Origin: Glycomyces sp040645615
Lineage (GTDB): Bacteria > Actinomycetota > Actinomycetes > Mycobacteriales > Micromonosporaceae
DNA: 64,000 bases
Reading direction: 5' to 3'
Assembly: GCF_040645615.1 (NCBI RefSeq)
Contig: NZ_JBEYYO010000022.1
Location: forward strand, 1 to 64,000
Part shown: in pieces, positions 20,729-29,330 of the stretch
How positions within the stretch are numbered: the stretch's first letter is position 1
Layout of the letters: each line of letters opens with the position of its first letter
Notes under the pieces: model-generated
The model's input: the letters and a program-made list of their open reading frames with translations, nothing else
Database searches by the model: none
What the model was told of the DNA's origin: nothing
Position numbers and translations under genes: made by a program

Positions 20729-23242
20729 ATGCTTCATCGCGCTTGGCGCTTGTTCGCACGGGGTCAGCGTTTGAATCGCCGGGGCCGAGTCGCCGAGTCC
20801 GCAGCAGTACTGGAAGAGGCGCTGAACCTTCTCGAGTGGGACCTTGAGCGACCACCCAACGTTGGCACCGCCCGTGCCCGGCTGACCGCCAAGGTGCTTA
20901 TGTTGCTCGCGATCAACCTCGCGAGCAACGGTCAATCCGGCGAAGGCCAACGGCTGCTCAAACAAGCCGACAAGCTCGTGTTTCCCGACGATCGGGGAAC
21001 CCTGCTGCACCAGCGAGCCCTGATCCTTTGGCAGAGCGGTCGACTTTCCGATGCCCTCCGCTGGTTCGACGCGGCAGAGCCGCTGCTGGCGAGATACGGC
21101 CCCGACAACTTCTATGCGGCCCTGTTCCACAACCGAGCGCTGGTGTGGCGTGACCTCGGAGAGTTGCACGAGGGAATGGAGAGCATCCAGCGGGCGCTGG
21201 AACTCTATGACCGCATCGACGTCCCCGCGAATCGAGCCAAGGCCGCGCACCTGGAAGCGCTGTTGTGGCTGGACCTCGGCGAAGTCACCAAGGCGCTCCA
21301 AGCCTTCGATGAAGTGCGGGACCAATTTCGACTCTTCGCTCCGGAGCACGAGTCGTTCGTCGAGGCCTCCTACGCTGAGGCGTTGCTCAACGTGGGCATG
21401 TATCGGCAGTCGGCGAAGCGTTGGTCGGAAGCTGTTGCGGCCCAGCGACTAGCGGGTGATCATCGCAGCGCCGCAATCTCGGAGTTCTGGTGTGCGGTCG
21501 CGGCGTTCGAAGACAACCGGTTTGAAGTGGGCGAGCGCTGGGCTCGCCAGGCGATGGAGTCGCTCTACGAACAGGGCAATGAGCCGATGGCCGTTCTGGC
21601 CCGCCTGCTGATCCTCCAGGGGCAGTTCGACTCAGGACACGCGGGCCCGGATTTCGCCGACAAGGTGGTGCGGCTCTGCGACGCGCTTGAGCAGCGGGGA
21701 TGGGCGCTTCGCCTCAACCAGGCGAAGATTCTCACGGCCCGCGCCAAGATCGAGGCTAAGACGTTCGAAGGCGTCGAAGAGTTGCTCAACGGCGGGTCCG
21801 GTGGCCCCGGGCACGACGCGCTGGCTGAGGACCTTGCCCGGTACCTCGCGAAGGCTGAACTCGCGATAGCGCGCGAACAGGACCCCGTGCCGGAATTGCT
21901 CGCTGGCCTTGACCTGCTCGACGGCTATCGGATGACCTTCGGTTCCGTCGAGTTCCAGGCCGGGGTTTCCGCGCTCGGGGTGCAGCTCTCCAATAAGGGA
22001 TTGGGGTATGCCACGAGCCACGGCGGTCCGGCCGAAGTCTTGTGGTGGGCCGAGCGTTCGCGGGCTCAGTCGTTGCGTGTTCCGCCGGTGAAGTCTTCTG
22101 CTGACCCCGACGCCCGAGAAGCGCTCGGCAGGCTTCGTCAAGCTCGCCAAGAGCTCTGGGACCTTCAGGTCGAGGGGAAGGACGCCGAGGAGGCGCTTGC
22201 GCGTGTCTCCGAGCTTGAGACGGGGATCCGCGACTACGACCGAGCCAAATCCGGCCCGGGGGAGCAAGCGGTCCGGATCGCCCCAGAGAAGATCCACGAA
22301 CTCGCGAACTCGCGGGACACCGTGTTGGTCAACATGTTCCACGTCGATGACACCTTGCAGGCCGTACTGGTCGGTGGCGATGGGTTCCGGCGTGTGGATC
22401 TCATGTCCCTTGAGGCGGCGATCGAACTCGAACGTCGCATCGGTGCCGACCTCGACGCGTTGAGCAGGACGTTCAAGTACCCCGAGCGGCTCCGTCGTAG
22501 CGTCGAGGGTTCGATGCGGCGCAATGCGTCGGCGCTCGCGGCCGGTATCTGGGATCCGATCGCCGAGTACGTCGGCGACCGGAGGCTCGTCGTGGTCCCG
22601 CACAGCAAGCTCGCCTGGGTCCCTTGGCCTTTGCTTCCTCCGCTTCGCGGGCGTCCGGTCACGGTGTCCCCTTCGGCCGAGGTCTGGTGGCGGGCGGTTC
22701 GACGGCCCGCGGCCACCGGTTCGGCGATCGTCGCCGCGGGGCCGCGGCTGGTCCGGGCGGACAGCGAGATCGCGTCGGTCGGCGCGCTGTACCCGGATAC
22801 GGAGGTCATCTGGGCCGAGAGGTCCGATCCGGAGATGGTCCTCAAAGCCCTCGACGGCGCTTCCGTCGCCCATCTCGCCGCGCACGGCCATCACGAGCCC
22901 GACAACGTTCTGTTCTCGCGCTTGGACTTCGGGCTCGGCCCGCTCAACGCGTACGAGCTCCTCAGCCTCGACCAGCCGCCCACACATGTGGTGCTGTCTT
23001 CGTGTGACCTCGGCCGCTCGACCGTCGAAGTCGGGAACGAGACCCTCGGGTTCACCGCGGCGCTGCTCCACGCCGGAACCTCGACCGTCGTTTCCAGTCT
23101 TGCGAAAGTCCCCGACGACATGGCCGCCGAGATGATGATCGAGTACCACCGCCGCTGCGCCGCAGGCGCGACTCCCGCCGAAGCCCTTGCGGCCGTAGGC
23201 GAGCACCGTCCGTGGCACCCGTTCGTCGCGTTCGGGGCCTAA
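20729..23242 (+). CDS. TPR-CHAT protein (caspase-like protease with tetratricopeptide repeats)
   Basis: An 837-residue cytoplasmic protein. Residues about 1-420 are helical TPR-type repeats starting R-G-Q-R-L-N-R-R-G-R-V-A-E-S. A coiled linker (about 450-510) leads to a C-terminal CHAT domain (about 520-837). The CHAT catalytic dyad is visible: His719 in A-H-L-A-A-H-G and Cys759 in V-V-L-S-S-C-D-L-G. CHAT is the caspase-like clan CD peptidase family that includes eukaryotic separase-like enzymes and the Craspase (TPR-CHAT) effector, which is activated by an RNA-guided type III-E complex. No CRISPR genes are present here. The partners are a subtilisin, a sigma factor and a small beta-sandwich protein. 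The TPR region probably senses a ligand or protein, and the CHAT domain then cleaves a target (inference). Confidence 0.93.
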   Translation: MLHRAWRLFARGQRLNRRGRVAESAAVLEEALNLLEWDLERPPNVGTARARLTAKVLMLLAINLASNGQSGEGQRLLKQADKLVFPDDRGTLLHQRALILWQSGRLSDALRWFDAAEPLLARYGPDNFYAALFHNRALVWRDLGELHEGMESIQRALELYDRIDVPANRAKAAHLEALLWLDLGEVTKALQAFDEVRDQFRLFAPEHESFVEASYAEALLNVGMYRQSAKRWSEAVAAQRLAGDHRSAAISEFWCAVAAFEDNRFEVGERWARQAMESLYEQGNEPMAVLARLLILQGQFDSGHAGPDFADKVVRLCDALEQRGWALRLNQAKILTARAKIEAKTFEGVEELLNGGSGGPGHDALAEDLARYLAKAELAIAREQDPVPELLAGLDLLDGYRMTFGSVEFQAGVSALGVQLSNKGLGYATSHGGPAEVLWWAERSRAQSLRVPPVKSSADPDAREALGRLRQARQELWDLQVEGKDAEEALARVSELETGIRDYDRAKSGPGEQAVRIAPEKIHELANSRDTVLVNMFHVDDTLQAVLVGGDGFRRVDLMSLEAAIELERRIGADLDALSRTFKYPERLRRSVEGSMRRNASALAAGIWDPIAEYVGDRRLVVVPHSKLAWVPWPLLPPLRGRPVTVSPSAEVWWRAVRRPAATGSAIVAAGPRLVRADSEIASVGALYPDTEVIWAERSDPEMVLKALDGASVAHLAAHGHHEPDNVLFSRLDFGLGPLNAYELLSLDQPPTHVVLSSCDLGRSTVEVGNETLGFTAALLHAGTSTVVSSLAKVPDDMAAEMMIEYHRRCAAGATPAEALAAVGEHRPWHPFVAFGA

Positions 23243-23338
23243 GCTCGGACTCGTCCCTGTCTTCCGACGCGCCCAACCGCCCCGAAATCCACCCCGCGAA
23301 AGGCCCGCCCCCGATGACCGTCCACCCCGGCTGATCCC

Positions 23339-24577
23339 GTGTTCCGCAACGCAGACCACCGACTCCTCTTCACCTCCGTCGCGACAAGCCAAGTGGGCCT
23401 TCAAGTCGCCTACTTCTCGATCTCGATCATCGCCGTCGTCGTCCTCGAATTCAGCGAGGCGCAGATCGGGATCCTCAACGCCATGGACCAGATCGCGCTG
23501 GTCATGTTCGGGCTCCTGGTCGGCGCGTGGGTCGATCGGGTGCGGCGCAGGCCGGTCGTGGTCGTGGCCGAGACCTGCAGAGCCCTGATCATGCTCAGCG
23601 TGCCGGTCGCGTGGGTCTTCGACGCGCTGACGCCCTGGCACCTGTTCGCGGTGATGTTCCTGCTCGGACTCGCGTCGATGTTCTTCGACATCGCGCAGGT
23701 CAGCTTCGTGCCCATGATGATTGACAACGACCGGCTCGCCGGGGCCAACTCGCGCATCCAAGGGATCAGGTCCGCGTCCGACACTGGCGGGCCGGTCCTG
23801 GCCGGGCCGCTGGTCGCTCTGCTCACCGCGCCCATCGCCCTCGTGGCGTCGGTGGTGACGTTCGCGGTGTCGGCGTTCGCGTTCTCGCGCATCCGGTTCC
23901 ACGAGGCCGAACCGCAGCGGCAGGAGAAACCGCACCTGCGCACCGAGATCTCCCAAGGCGTCAAGTTCATCTTTCATGACCCGATCATCCGGACCGTGGC
24001 CTTCGCCAGCGCCTGGTGCAACCTCTCCGTAGGCGCCTACCAGGCGATGCTCGTGGTGTTCCTGATCCGCGACGGCGGGCACTCCGGTGCGATCGTCGGT
24101 CTGGTCCTCGCAGGCTCGGGCGTCGGCGGGATCCTCGCGGCGATGCTCGTCGGGCGGATTTCGGCGCGGGCGGGGATGGGGCCGACCGCCCTGGTCGCGC
24201 TCGCGTTGTCGGGGCCGGGCATGGCGGTGATCGCGCTGTCGGGTCCCGGCTGGGGTGCGGTGGTGGCGTTCGCGGGGCAGCTGGTGTACGTGGCGGCGAT
24301 CGTGGTGTTCAACGTGAATGTGGTGAGCTACCGCCAAGCGGTCACGCCCGACACGATCCAAGGCCGAGTCAATGCGTCGCAGAAGGTGATCAGCTGGAGT
24401 TCGATGGCGGTCGGCTCGATCGGCGGCGGTTTCGCCGGCGAGGTCATCGGCGCCCGGTACGTGCTGTTCATCGCCGCCGGGATGCTCCTGGCCGGTTGCC
24501 TGGTCCTGCTGCGGACCCCGATCCGCACGCTCCGCGAACTCCCCGAGGAAGGCACCGGACTGATCGAGGTGCGGTAG
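23339..24577 (+). CDS. Major facilitator superfamily exporter
   Basis: A 412-residue membrane transporter with about 12 hydrophobic helices, of the EntS/MFS_3 type. The loop between helices 2 and 3 carries the MFS motif A form G-A-W-V-D-R-V-R-R-R-P (about 61-71). A second-half repeat has the related V-G-R-I-S-A-R-A-G. Members of this group export siderophores, macrolides or other small hydrophobic compounds; the substrate here is unknown. GTG at 23339 lacks a clear Shine-Dalgarno. It lies 96 bases after the CHAT gene and may be expressed with it, but nothing links it functionally. Confidence 0.85.
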   Translation: MFRNADHRLLFTSVATSQVGLQVAYFSISIIAVVVLEFSEAQIGILNAMDQIALVMFGLLVGAWVDRVRRRPVVVVAETCRALIMLSVPVAWVFDALTPWHLFAVMFLLGLASMFFDIAQVSFVPMMIDNDRLAGANSRIQGIRSASDTGGPVLAGPLVALLTAPIALVASVVTFAVSAFAFSRIRFHEAEPQRQEKPHLRTEISQGVKFIFHDPIIRTVAFASAWCNLSVGAYQAMLVVFLIRDGGHSGAIVGLVLAGSGVGGILAAMLVGRISARAGMGPTALVALALSGPGMAVIALSGPGWGAVVAFAGQLVYVAAIVVFNVNVVSYRQAVTPDTIQGRVNASQKVISWSSMAVGSIGGGFAGEVIGARYVLFIAAGMLLAGCLVLLRTPIRTLRELPEEGTGLIEVR

Positions 24578-24589
24578 GGCGCCCCGGAG

Positions 24590-24601
24590 TATCGTCGGAC
24601 C
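24590..24601 (+). promoter_or_regulatory. Leaderless promoter -10 of the phosphatase gene
   Basis: TATCGT (24590-24595) lies six bases before ATG 24602; no Shine-Dalgarno is present. Confidence 0.5.
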
Positions 24602-25027
24602 ATGACTTGGGAACCGGAAACCGTTGGGCTGCTGCGACTTCCGTCCGGTCGGCTGGTGCGGGGCCGCGGCCTCGGGCACCCGATGCCCGAAGGCCAGAAG
24701 CCGGAGTTCGCGCTCTACCTCTTGGGCAACGAGCCCCCGCAGGTCGAATGGGAGTCCGTGTGGGTCCGCTGGAAGGACTTCCGCCTCCCCTCCGACAAGG
24801 ACGACTTCACCGCCGCCCTCCGCCGGGCCTGGACTCGCAGCGAGACCGAACGCGTCGAGCTCGCCTGCCACGGCGGCCACGGCCGTACCGGCACCGCCCT
24901 CGCCTGCCTGGCGATCCTCGACGGCGTCCCCGCCGCCGAAGCCGTCGCCTACGTCCGCGCGAACTACCGCAAACGTGCCGTCGAAACCCCCGGTCAGCGC
25001 CGCTTCGTGAAGCGCTTCGCGGCCTGA
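24602..25027 (+). CDS. Small protein-tyrosine/dual-specificity phosphatase family protein
   Basis: A 141-residue cytoplasmic protein with the cysteine phosphatase signature C-x5-R: Cys89-H-G-G-H-G-Arg95-T-G (A-C-H-G-G-H-G-R-T-G-T-A). The P-loop is followed by the usual helix, A-L-A-C-L-A-I-L. It is at the short end for the family. A candidate general-acid Asp lies in the W-K-D-F or P-S-D-K-D-D segment (about 59-70). The substrate is unknown; it could be phosphotyrosine in proteins or a phosphorylated metabolite. It is a single gene, 90 bases before the MoxR-type operon. Confidence 0.8.
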   Translation: MTWEPETVGLLRLPSGRLVRGRGLGHPMPEGQKPEFALYLLGNEPPQVEWESVWVRWKDFRLPSDKDDFTAALRRAWTRSETERVELACHGGHGRTGTALACLAILDGVPAAEAVAYVRANYRKRAVETPGQRRFVKRFAA

Positions 25028-25117
25028 GGGCCCCGAGCGTGGACGGTGGGGCGGGTGGGGTTGGCATAAGGTGGGGCCCGTACCCCTTGCATCCGGTCTT
25101 CTCGTTGAGGTTCACAT

Positions 25118-25840
25118 ATGGCGCACCCCGATCGGCCCTCTCGCGGGCGGCTCTGGTCGCCCGTCCTCCTGGTCGTGGCCGCGCTGCTGGTGGTGGGCAT
25201 CGCGGCGCAGGGAGCGGGCGTCGAATGGGGCGAGTCGAGCCTGCCCGAGGGGCTCGGCGGCACGATGGAGCCGCCGCCGCTCACTGAAGAAGAGTTCGAA
25301 CTGCCGACCCGGGCCGAGTTCGACCAGACCCAGGAGGATTTCACGATCCCCTCGTGGGTCACCTGGCTCGTCCTCGGCGTCCTCGTCGGCATCCCCGCGC
25401 TCCTCATCCTGATCTTCCTGGCCCGCCGCCTCGTCGACTGGCTCCTGGGAGCCGACCCCGACGGCGGCAAAGAGGACCCCGAAGCCCAGTACCTGCACCG
25501 CGACATCGCGCTCGTCGAGGACGCCGTGGCCGCCGCGCTCGCCGAAGTCGACCTCGGCGACGACCCGCGCACGGCGATCATCGCGTGCTGGGTCCACTTC
25601 GAACGCGCCGCCGCGGCCGTCGGGATCGAACGCGAGCACTCCGACACCCCCGCCGACCTCGTACGCAGGCTCCTCGAACGCCACGACCTCGACGGCCGGG
25701 CGCTCACCCGCCTCTCGGAGGCCTACCTCAGGGCCCGCTACTCGCCCCACGACGTCGACGAGACCGACCGCGACCGGGCCCGCGAGGCGCTCGTGGCCCT
25801 CAGCGCCCAACTCGGCGACAGCGCGAAGGCGGCCCGGTGA
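25118..25840 (+). CDS. DUF4129 membrane protein of the MoxR operon
   Basis: A 240-residue membrane protein. It has an N-terminal helix (about 12-30), an extracytoplasmic acidic segment (about 31-85), a second helix (about 88-112), then a cytoplasmic DUF4129 domain (about 130-225) with R-T-A-I-I-A-C-W-x-x-F-E-R-A and P-A-D-L-V-R-R-L-L. DUF4129 proteins are constant partners of MoxR ATPase and DUF58 proteins and resemble the C-terminal part of some transglutaminase-like membrane proteins. Its role is probably assembly or quality control at the membrane. It is the first gene of a five-gene operon; GAGG eight bases upstream of ATG 25118 is the likely ribosome binding site. Confidence 0.85.
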   Translation: MAHPDRPSRGRLWSPVLLVVAALLVVGIAAQGAGVEWGESSLPEGLGGTMEPPPLTEEEFELPTRAEFDQTQEDFTIPSWVTWLVLGVLVGIPALLILIFLARRLVDWLLGADPDGGKEDPEAQYLHRDIALVEDAVAAALAEVDLGDDPRTAIIACWVHFERAAAAVGIEREHSDTPADLVRRLLERHDLDGRALTRLSEAYLRARYSPHDVDETDRDRAREALVALSAQLGDSAKAAR

Positions 25841-26346
25841 AGGCATTCCTCGCCCCGTTCGGGCGCCTCAAGCTCTGGCCCGCCTTCGGCGCGGTCGCCG
25901 CGGCCGTGTTCTTCTGGTCGGTCGCGCTCGTCTCCGGCGTCGACTTCGCGCTCTGGCAGCTCGTGCTCCTCGCGCTGGCCGCGCTCGTGGCGGGTTCGAT
26001 GATCAGCGGGATGCGCGCCGACACCGAACCGAACCCCGACCTCGTCGTCCGCACCGTCAACGAACCGAGCTGGCGGCCCTTCGCCGAGGTCAACCGCTGG
26101 GAGGACCGGTTCGTCTTCGCCGAGGCCAAACCCGGGCGCTTCGGCACCTCCAACGCGAAAGCCCAGATCGAAGAGGTCGCCGCCGAACGGCTGCGCCTGC
26201 GCCGCGGCCTGAGCCTCGCGGCCGACCCCGAGGCGTGCCGAGCGCTCCTGGGCGAGGCCACGTTCCACTTCCTGACCCGACCGGTCCCCGACTGCCCCAG
26301 CCCCCGGGAACTCGCCGAACACCTGAAAACCATCGAGGAGATCTAA
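25837..26346 (+). CDS. Membrane protein of the MoxR operon, unknown function
   Basis: A 169-residue protein with two hydrophobic helices near the N-terminus (about 10-32 and 37-55). A cytoplasmic tail of about 115 residues follows, with a conserved-looking segment, W-E-D-R-F-V-F-A-E, and several Arg/Leu-rich helices. I know no domain name for it. The GTG at 25837 overlaps the stop of the DUF4129 gene by four bases (GTGA), and its own stop overlaps the next ATG by one base, so it is an integral operon member. Confidence 0.78.
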   Translation: MKAFLAPFGRLKLWPAFGAVAAAVFFWSVALVSGVDFALWQLVLLALAALVAGSMISGMRADTEPNPDLVVRTVNEPSWRPFAEVNRWEDRFVFAEAKPGRFGTSNAKAQIEEVAAERLRLRRGLSLAADPEACRALLGEATFHFLTRPVPDCPSPRELAEHLKTIEEI

Positions 26347-27344
26347 TGTCCGACGCGTCCCGCATCAGTCTCGACCAGGTCGCGCACCACGCCGGAGCGG
26401 TCCTCAAGTCCGTCCAGTCCGTCATCGTCGGCAAAGAGGAGCCCCTGCGCCTGGTCCTGGCCGGAATCCTCGCGGGCGGCCACATCCTCCTCGAAGACCT
26501 CCCCGGCCTCGGCAAGACCCTCACCGCCCGCTGCTTCGCCCAAAGCCTCGGCCTGGACTTCCGCCGCCTCCAGTTCACCCCCGACCTGCTCCCGGCCGAC
26601 GTCACCGGCTCCCTGCTCTACAACCAGAAGTCCGGCGAGTTCGTCTACCGCAAGGGCCCGGTCCACACCAACCTCCTCCTCGCCGACGAGATCAACCGGA
26701 CCCCGCCCAAGACCCAGTCCGCGCTCCTCGAAGCGATGCAGGAACGCCAGGTCTCGGTCGAAGGCGAGACCCACCTCCTGCCCGAGCCGTTCACCGTCCT
26801 CGCCACCTCCAACCCCGTCGAGTTCGAGGGCACCTACCAGCTCCCCGAAGCCCAGCTCGACCGCTTCCTCCTGCGCGTCTCCTTCGGCTACCCCACCCCC
26901 GACGAGGAGTGGGAGGTCCTCCAGCGCCGCATCCTGCGCCGCGTCGAGACCGTCGACCTCGCCCCCGTCATCGACGCGCCCACCCTCGTCGGGATGCAGC
27001 GCGCCCTCGAAGACGTCACCGTCGAGGACTCCGTGGGCCGCTACATCGTGGCCATCACCGCCGCCACCCGCGGCCACGCCCAAGTCCAGGTCGGCGCCTC
27101 CCCGCGCGGTTCGCTCGCGCTGCTGCTGGCCTCCCGCGCGCTCGCGGTCCTTGCCGGACGCGACTTCGTGACCCCCGACGACGTCAAAGGCGTCGCCGGA
27201 GCGGCCCTGTCGCACCGCATCTCACTCAAACCGGAACTGTGGATGCGCCGCATCGACCCCGCCTCGGTCGTGGCCGACATCTGCCGCGGCGTCGAAGCCC
27301 CGCAGACCGCCCAGTCCCCGACCCACGGCGTCCAGCCCCGATGA
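26346..27344 (+). CDS. MoxR-family AAA+ ATPase
   Basis: A 332-residue AAA+ chaperone-like ATPase. Walker A is in L-L-E-D-L-P-G-L-G-K-T (about 45-55) and Walker B in L-L-L-A-D-E-I-N-R (about 110-118). Sensor 1 is in L-A-T-S-N-P-V-E (about 152-159), with the MoxR-typical Y-Q-L-P-E-A-Q-L-D-R-F (about 163-173) and a sensor 2 Arg near the C-terminal A-S-P-R-G-S. MoxR proteins help fold or insert metal or cofactor into target complexes, usually together with VWA or DUF58 proteins. It sits directly upstream of the DUF58 gene (4-base ATGA overlap). Confidence 0.95.
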   Translation: MSDASRISLDQVAHHAGAVLKSVQSVIVGKEEPLRLVLAGILAGGHILLEDLPGLGKTLTARCFAQSLGLDFRRLQFTPDLLPADVTGSLLYNQKSGEFVYRKGPVHTNLLLADEINRTPPKTQSALLEAMQERQVSVEGETHLLPEPFTVLATSNPVEFEGTYQLPEAQLDRFLLRVSFGYPTPDEEWEVLQRRILRRVETVDLAPVIDAPTLVGMQRALEDVTVEDSVGRYIVAITAATRGHAQVQVGASPRGSLALLLASRALAVLAGRDFVTPDDVKGVAGAALSHRISLKPELWMRRIDPASVVADICRGVEAPQTAQSPTHGVQPR

Positions 27345-28699
27345 CCCTCGCCGGCGACCCCGCGCTGCGGCTGCGCACCGACAACCCCCGGCCCGCGCGC
27401 CGGGCCGAGGCCGCGCCGCCGGTCACCTGGCGCCGCACCCCGGCCCTGACCCGGGCCGCGGCCCTGGTCGCGGTGTGCCTGCTCGTGTCCGTGGCCTTCG
27501 GCCGCGTCGACCTCGTGATCGTCGCCGCGCCCTTCGCGATCGGCACCGCGCTGCTCCTCCAGAAGCGCCCCGGCCCAGCCCCGCACGCCCGGATCGCCGC
27601 CCTCGACGACGCCTCGTGCGCCGAAGGCGCCACCGCCGCCGCGAGCCTGGTCGTGTCCAACGCGGCCTCGGTCCCGGTCACGACCGTCGTCACCGCCGCC
27701 GCCGACCCCTGGATCACCCTCCACACCGGCCGAGGCGACTTCGCCGAGACCATCCCCGCGGCCACCGCCCGCGACATGCTCATCGCCGGACGCGCCCGCC
27801 GCTGGGGCGGCCACCACCTCGGACCCGTCCACGTCCGCTCGATCGCCTGCGGCGGCCTCCTGGAGACCAACGTGCAGCGCCTCGCCGGAGCCACCGTCTG
27901 GGTCCTGCCGGTCCCCGACTGGTTCGAGTCGGCCGAATCCCTGCCCTTCGCCGACGGCGTCACCGGCGTCCACCGCTCCCGCCGCGGCGGCGACTCCGGC
28001 GAACTCGCCGAAGTCCGCCTCTACCAGCCCGGCGACCGCCTCCGCCGCATCGACTGGCGCACCTCCATGCGCAGCCAGGACCTCTACGTCAACGCCACCC
28101 TCTCCGAGCGTGACACCGACGTGGCCCTCATCCTCGACCTCCAAGTCGAAGCCGGAACCTCAGGCGGAGTGGACGGCCAAGCCTCGATCGCCGACCTCAC
28201 CGTGCGCGCCGCCGGAGCCGTGGCCTCCCACTACGCCCTCCAAGGCGACCGCGTCTCATGCTTCGAATTCGGCGCCCACGCCCGCCGCCTGCGATTCGGC
28301 GCAGGCAGACGCCACGCCGCCGCCGCGCTCCACTGGCTCGCCGCCGTCGACATCCCCGCCGACCCCGTCCCGCCCTCGCCCGAACTCATGCGCCGCCAAC
28401 TCGGCAACCACCGCGGCCTCACCGTGGTCTTCACCCCGCTGCTGACCGCCCGCGCCGTAGGCCTCCTGGCCTCCCTCGCCCGCGCCGGACGACCCGTGCT
28501 CTGCGTCGACACCCTCCCGCCCCACGTCACCCCGCCCCGGCGCACCCACTGGTCCGACGTCGCCCAGCGCCTCTGGCGCCTCGACCGCGCCAACACCGTC
28601 ATGGAACTGCGCGACCTCGGCATCGCCGTCGAACCCTGGCGAGGCTCGGCCTCCCTCGACAACGTCCTCGCCGAACTCAACCGGAGGCGCCACCGATGA
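27341..28699 (+). CDS. DUF58 domain protein
   Basis: A 452-residue protein with two adjacent N-terminal membrane helices (about 32-75), a beta-rich middle part (about 85-190) and a C-terminal DUF58 domain. The domain includes R-L-Y-Q-P-G-D-R-L-R-R-I-D-W-R-T-S (about 227-243) and a VWA-like fold beginning V-A-L-I-L-D-L. DUF58 proteins are the regular partner of MoxR ATPases. The next gene overlaps by four bases. Function is not known beyond the MoxR association, and nothing suggests it belongs to the nearby protease cluster. Confidence 0.9.
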   Translation: MTLAGDPALRLRTDNPRPARRAEAAPPVTWRRTPALTRAAALVAVCLLVSVAFGRVDLVIVAAPFAIGTALLLQKRPGPAPHARIAALDDASCAEGATAAASLVVSNAASVPVTTVVTAAADPWITLHTGRGDFAETIPAATARDMLIAGRARRWGGHHLGPVHVRSIACGGLLETNVQRLAGATVWVLPVPDWFESAESLPFADGVTGVHRSRRGGDSGELAEVRLYQPGDRLRRIDWRTSMRSQDLYVNATLSERDTDVALILDLQVEAGTSGGVDGQASIADLTVRAAGAVASHYALQGDRVSCFEFGAHARRLRFGAGRRHAAAALHWLAAVDIPADPVPPSPELMRRQLGNHRGLTVVFTPLLTARAVGLLASLARAGRPVLCVDTLPPHVTPPRRTHWSDVAQRLWRLDRANTVMELRDLGIAVEPWRGSASLDNVLAELNRRRHR

Positions 28700-29310
28700 G
28701 CGACACCGAGCGCGGCCTCTGGCGAGCCGTCGCCGAAGGCACCCGCGACCGGGCCAGGGCCGGAGGCCGCCGCACCCGCACCTGGGCCCGCGGCATCGCC
28801 CCCGCGCCGACCCTCCTGCGCGTCACCGTCCTCCTCACCGTCTTCATCGCCGCCGAGATCGCCGTCCCCGTCGAATGGGCCGCCTCCGGCGCCTACATCG
28901 CCGTAGCCGCGATGTGCGCGCTGGCCGCCGCGCTCCTGCCCGGTGGCGCGGCCCCGCTCACCGCGATCGCGGTCGTGCTCGCCGCCTGGGTCATCAGCGG
29001 CCTCCTGGCCGGAACCGACCCCTCCCTGTGGACGGCCACGGCGCTCGCCTGCCTGCTGTACACCGCACACGCGGCCGCCGCGATCACGCAGCGGTTCCGA
29101 ACGACTACCGCAATGGACGGTGAGATCATCCTCACCTGGGCGCGCCATGTCGGCCTCGTCCTGGCGTCGACAGTGGGCATCGCGCTGACCCTGGCCCTGT
29201 TCACCGCCTATTTCACCGGTCTCACCGCAGGTCTGGCCATCGGCGCGGGCATCGTGGCGGCCGTCGCCGTGATCTACGTCCTTGCGCGTTCACTACACAA
29301 GCAACCCTGA
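28696..29310 (+). CDS. Membrane protein, last gene of the MoxR operon
   Basis: A 204-residue protein. A basic, Arg-rich N-terminus (about 1-38) is followed by about six hydrophobic helices that fill the rest, ending in a short basic tail. No known signature. The ATG overlaps the DUF58 stop by four bases (ATGA). From about 29050 onward base composition drifts to lower G+C. NADH dehydrogenase starts 20 bases after its stop, so read-through is possible. Confidence 0.8.
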   Translation: MSDTERGLWRAVAEGTRDRARAGGRRTRTWARGIAPAPTLLRVTVLLTVFIAAEIAVPVEWAASGAYIAVAAMCALAAALLPGGAAPLTAIAVVLAAWVISGLLAGTDPSLWTATALACLLYTAHAAAAITQRFRTTTAMDGEIILTWARHVGLVLASTVGIALTLALFTAYFTGLTAGLAIGAGIVAAVAVIYVLARSLHKQP

Positions 29311-29330
29311 GCAAGGCCAGAATTGAACAC

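Noticed and set aside
23339..24577. MFS transporter as a fifth member of the protease cluster
   Set aside because: It has a 96-base gap and a common transporter type; adjacency alone is not enough.
21632..24880. A 1082-residue minus-strand open frame opposite the CHAT and MFS genes
   Set aside because: It is a shadow frame: composition is Arg/Asp/Pro-rich without motifs, and the plus-strand genes have intact catalytic residues and correct codon bias.
25118..29310. MoxR/DUF58/DUF4129 operon considered as part of a defence system with the CHAT cluster
   Set aside because: This operon is a common conserved unit in bacteria, has no effector domain, and is separated from the CHAT gene by an MFS transporter and a phosphatase with its own promoter.
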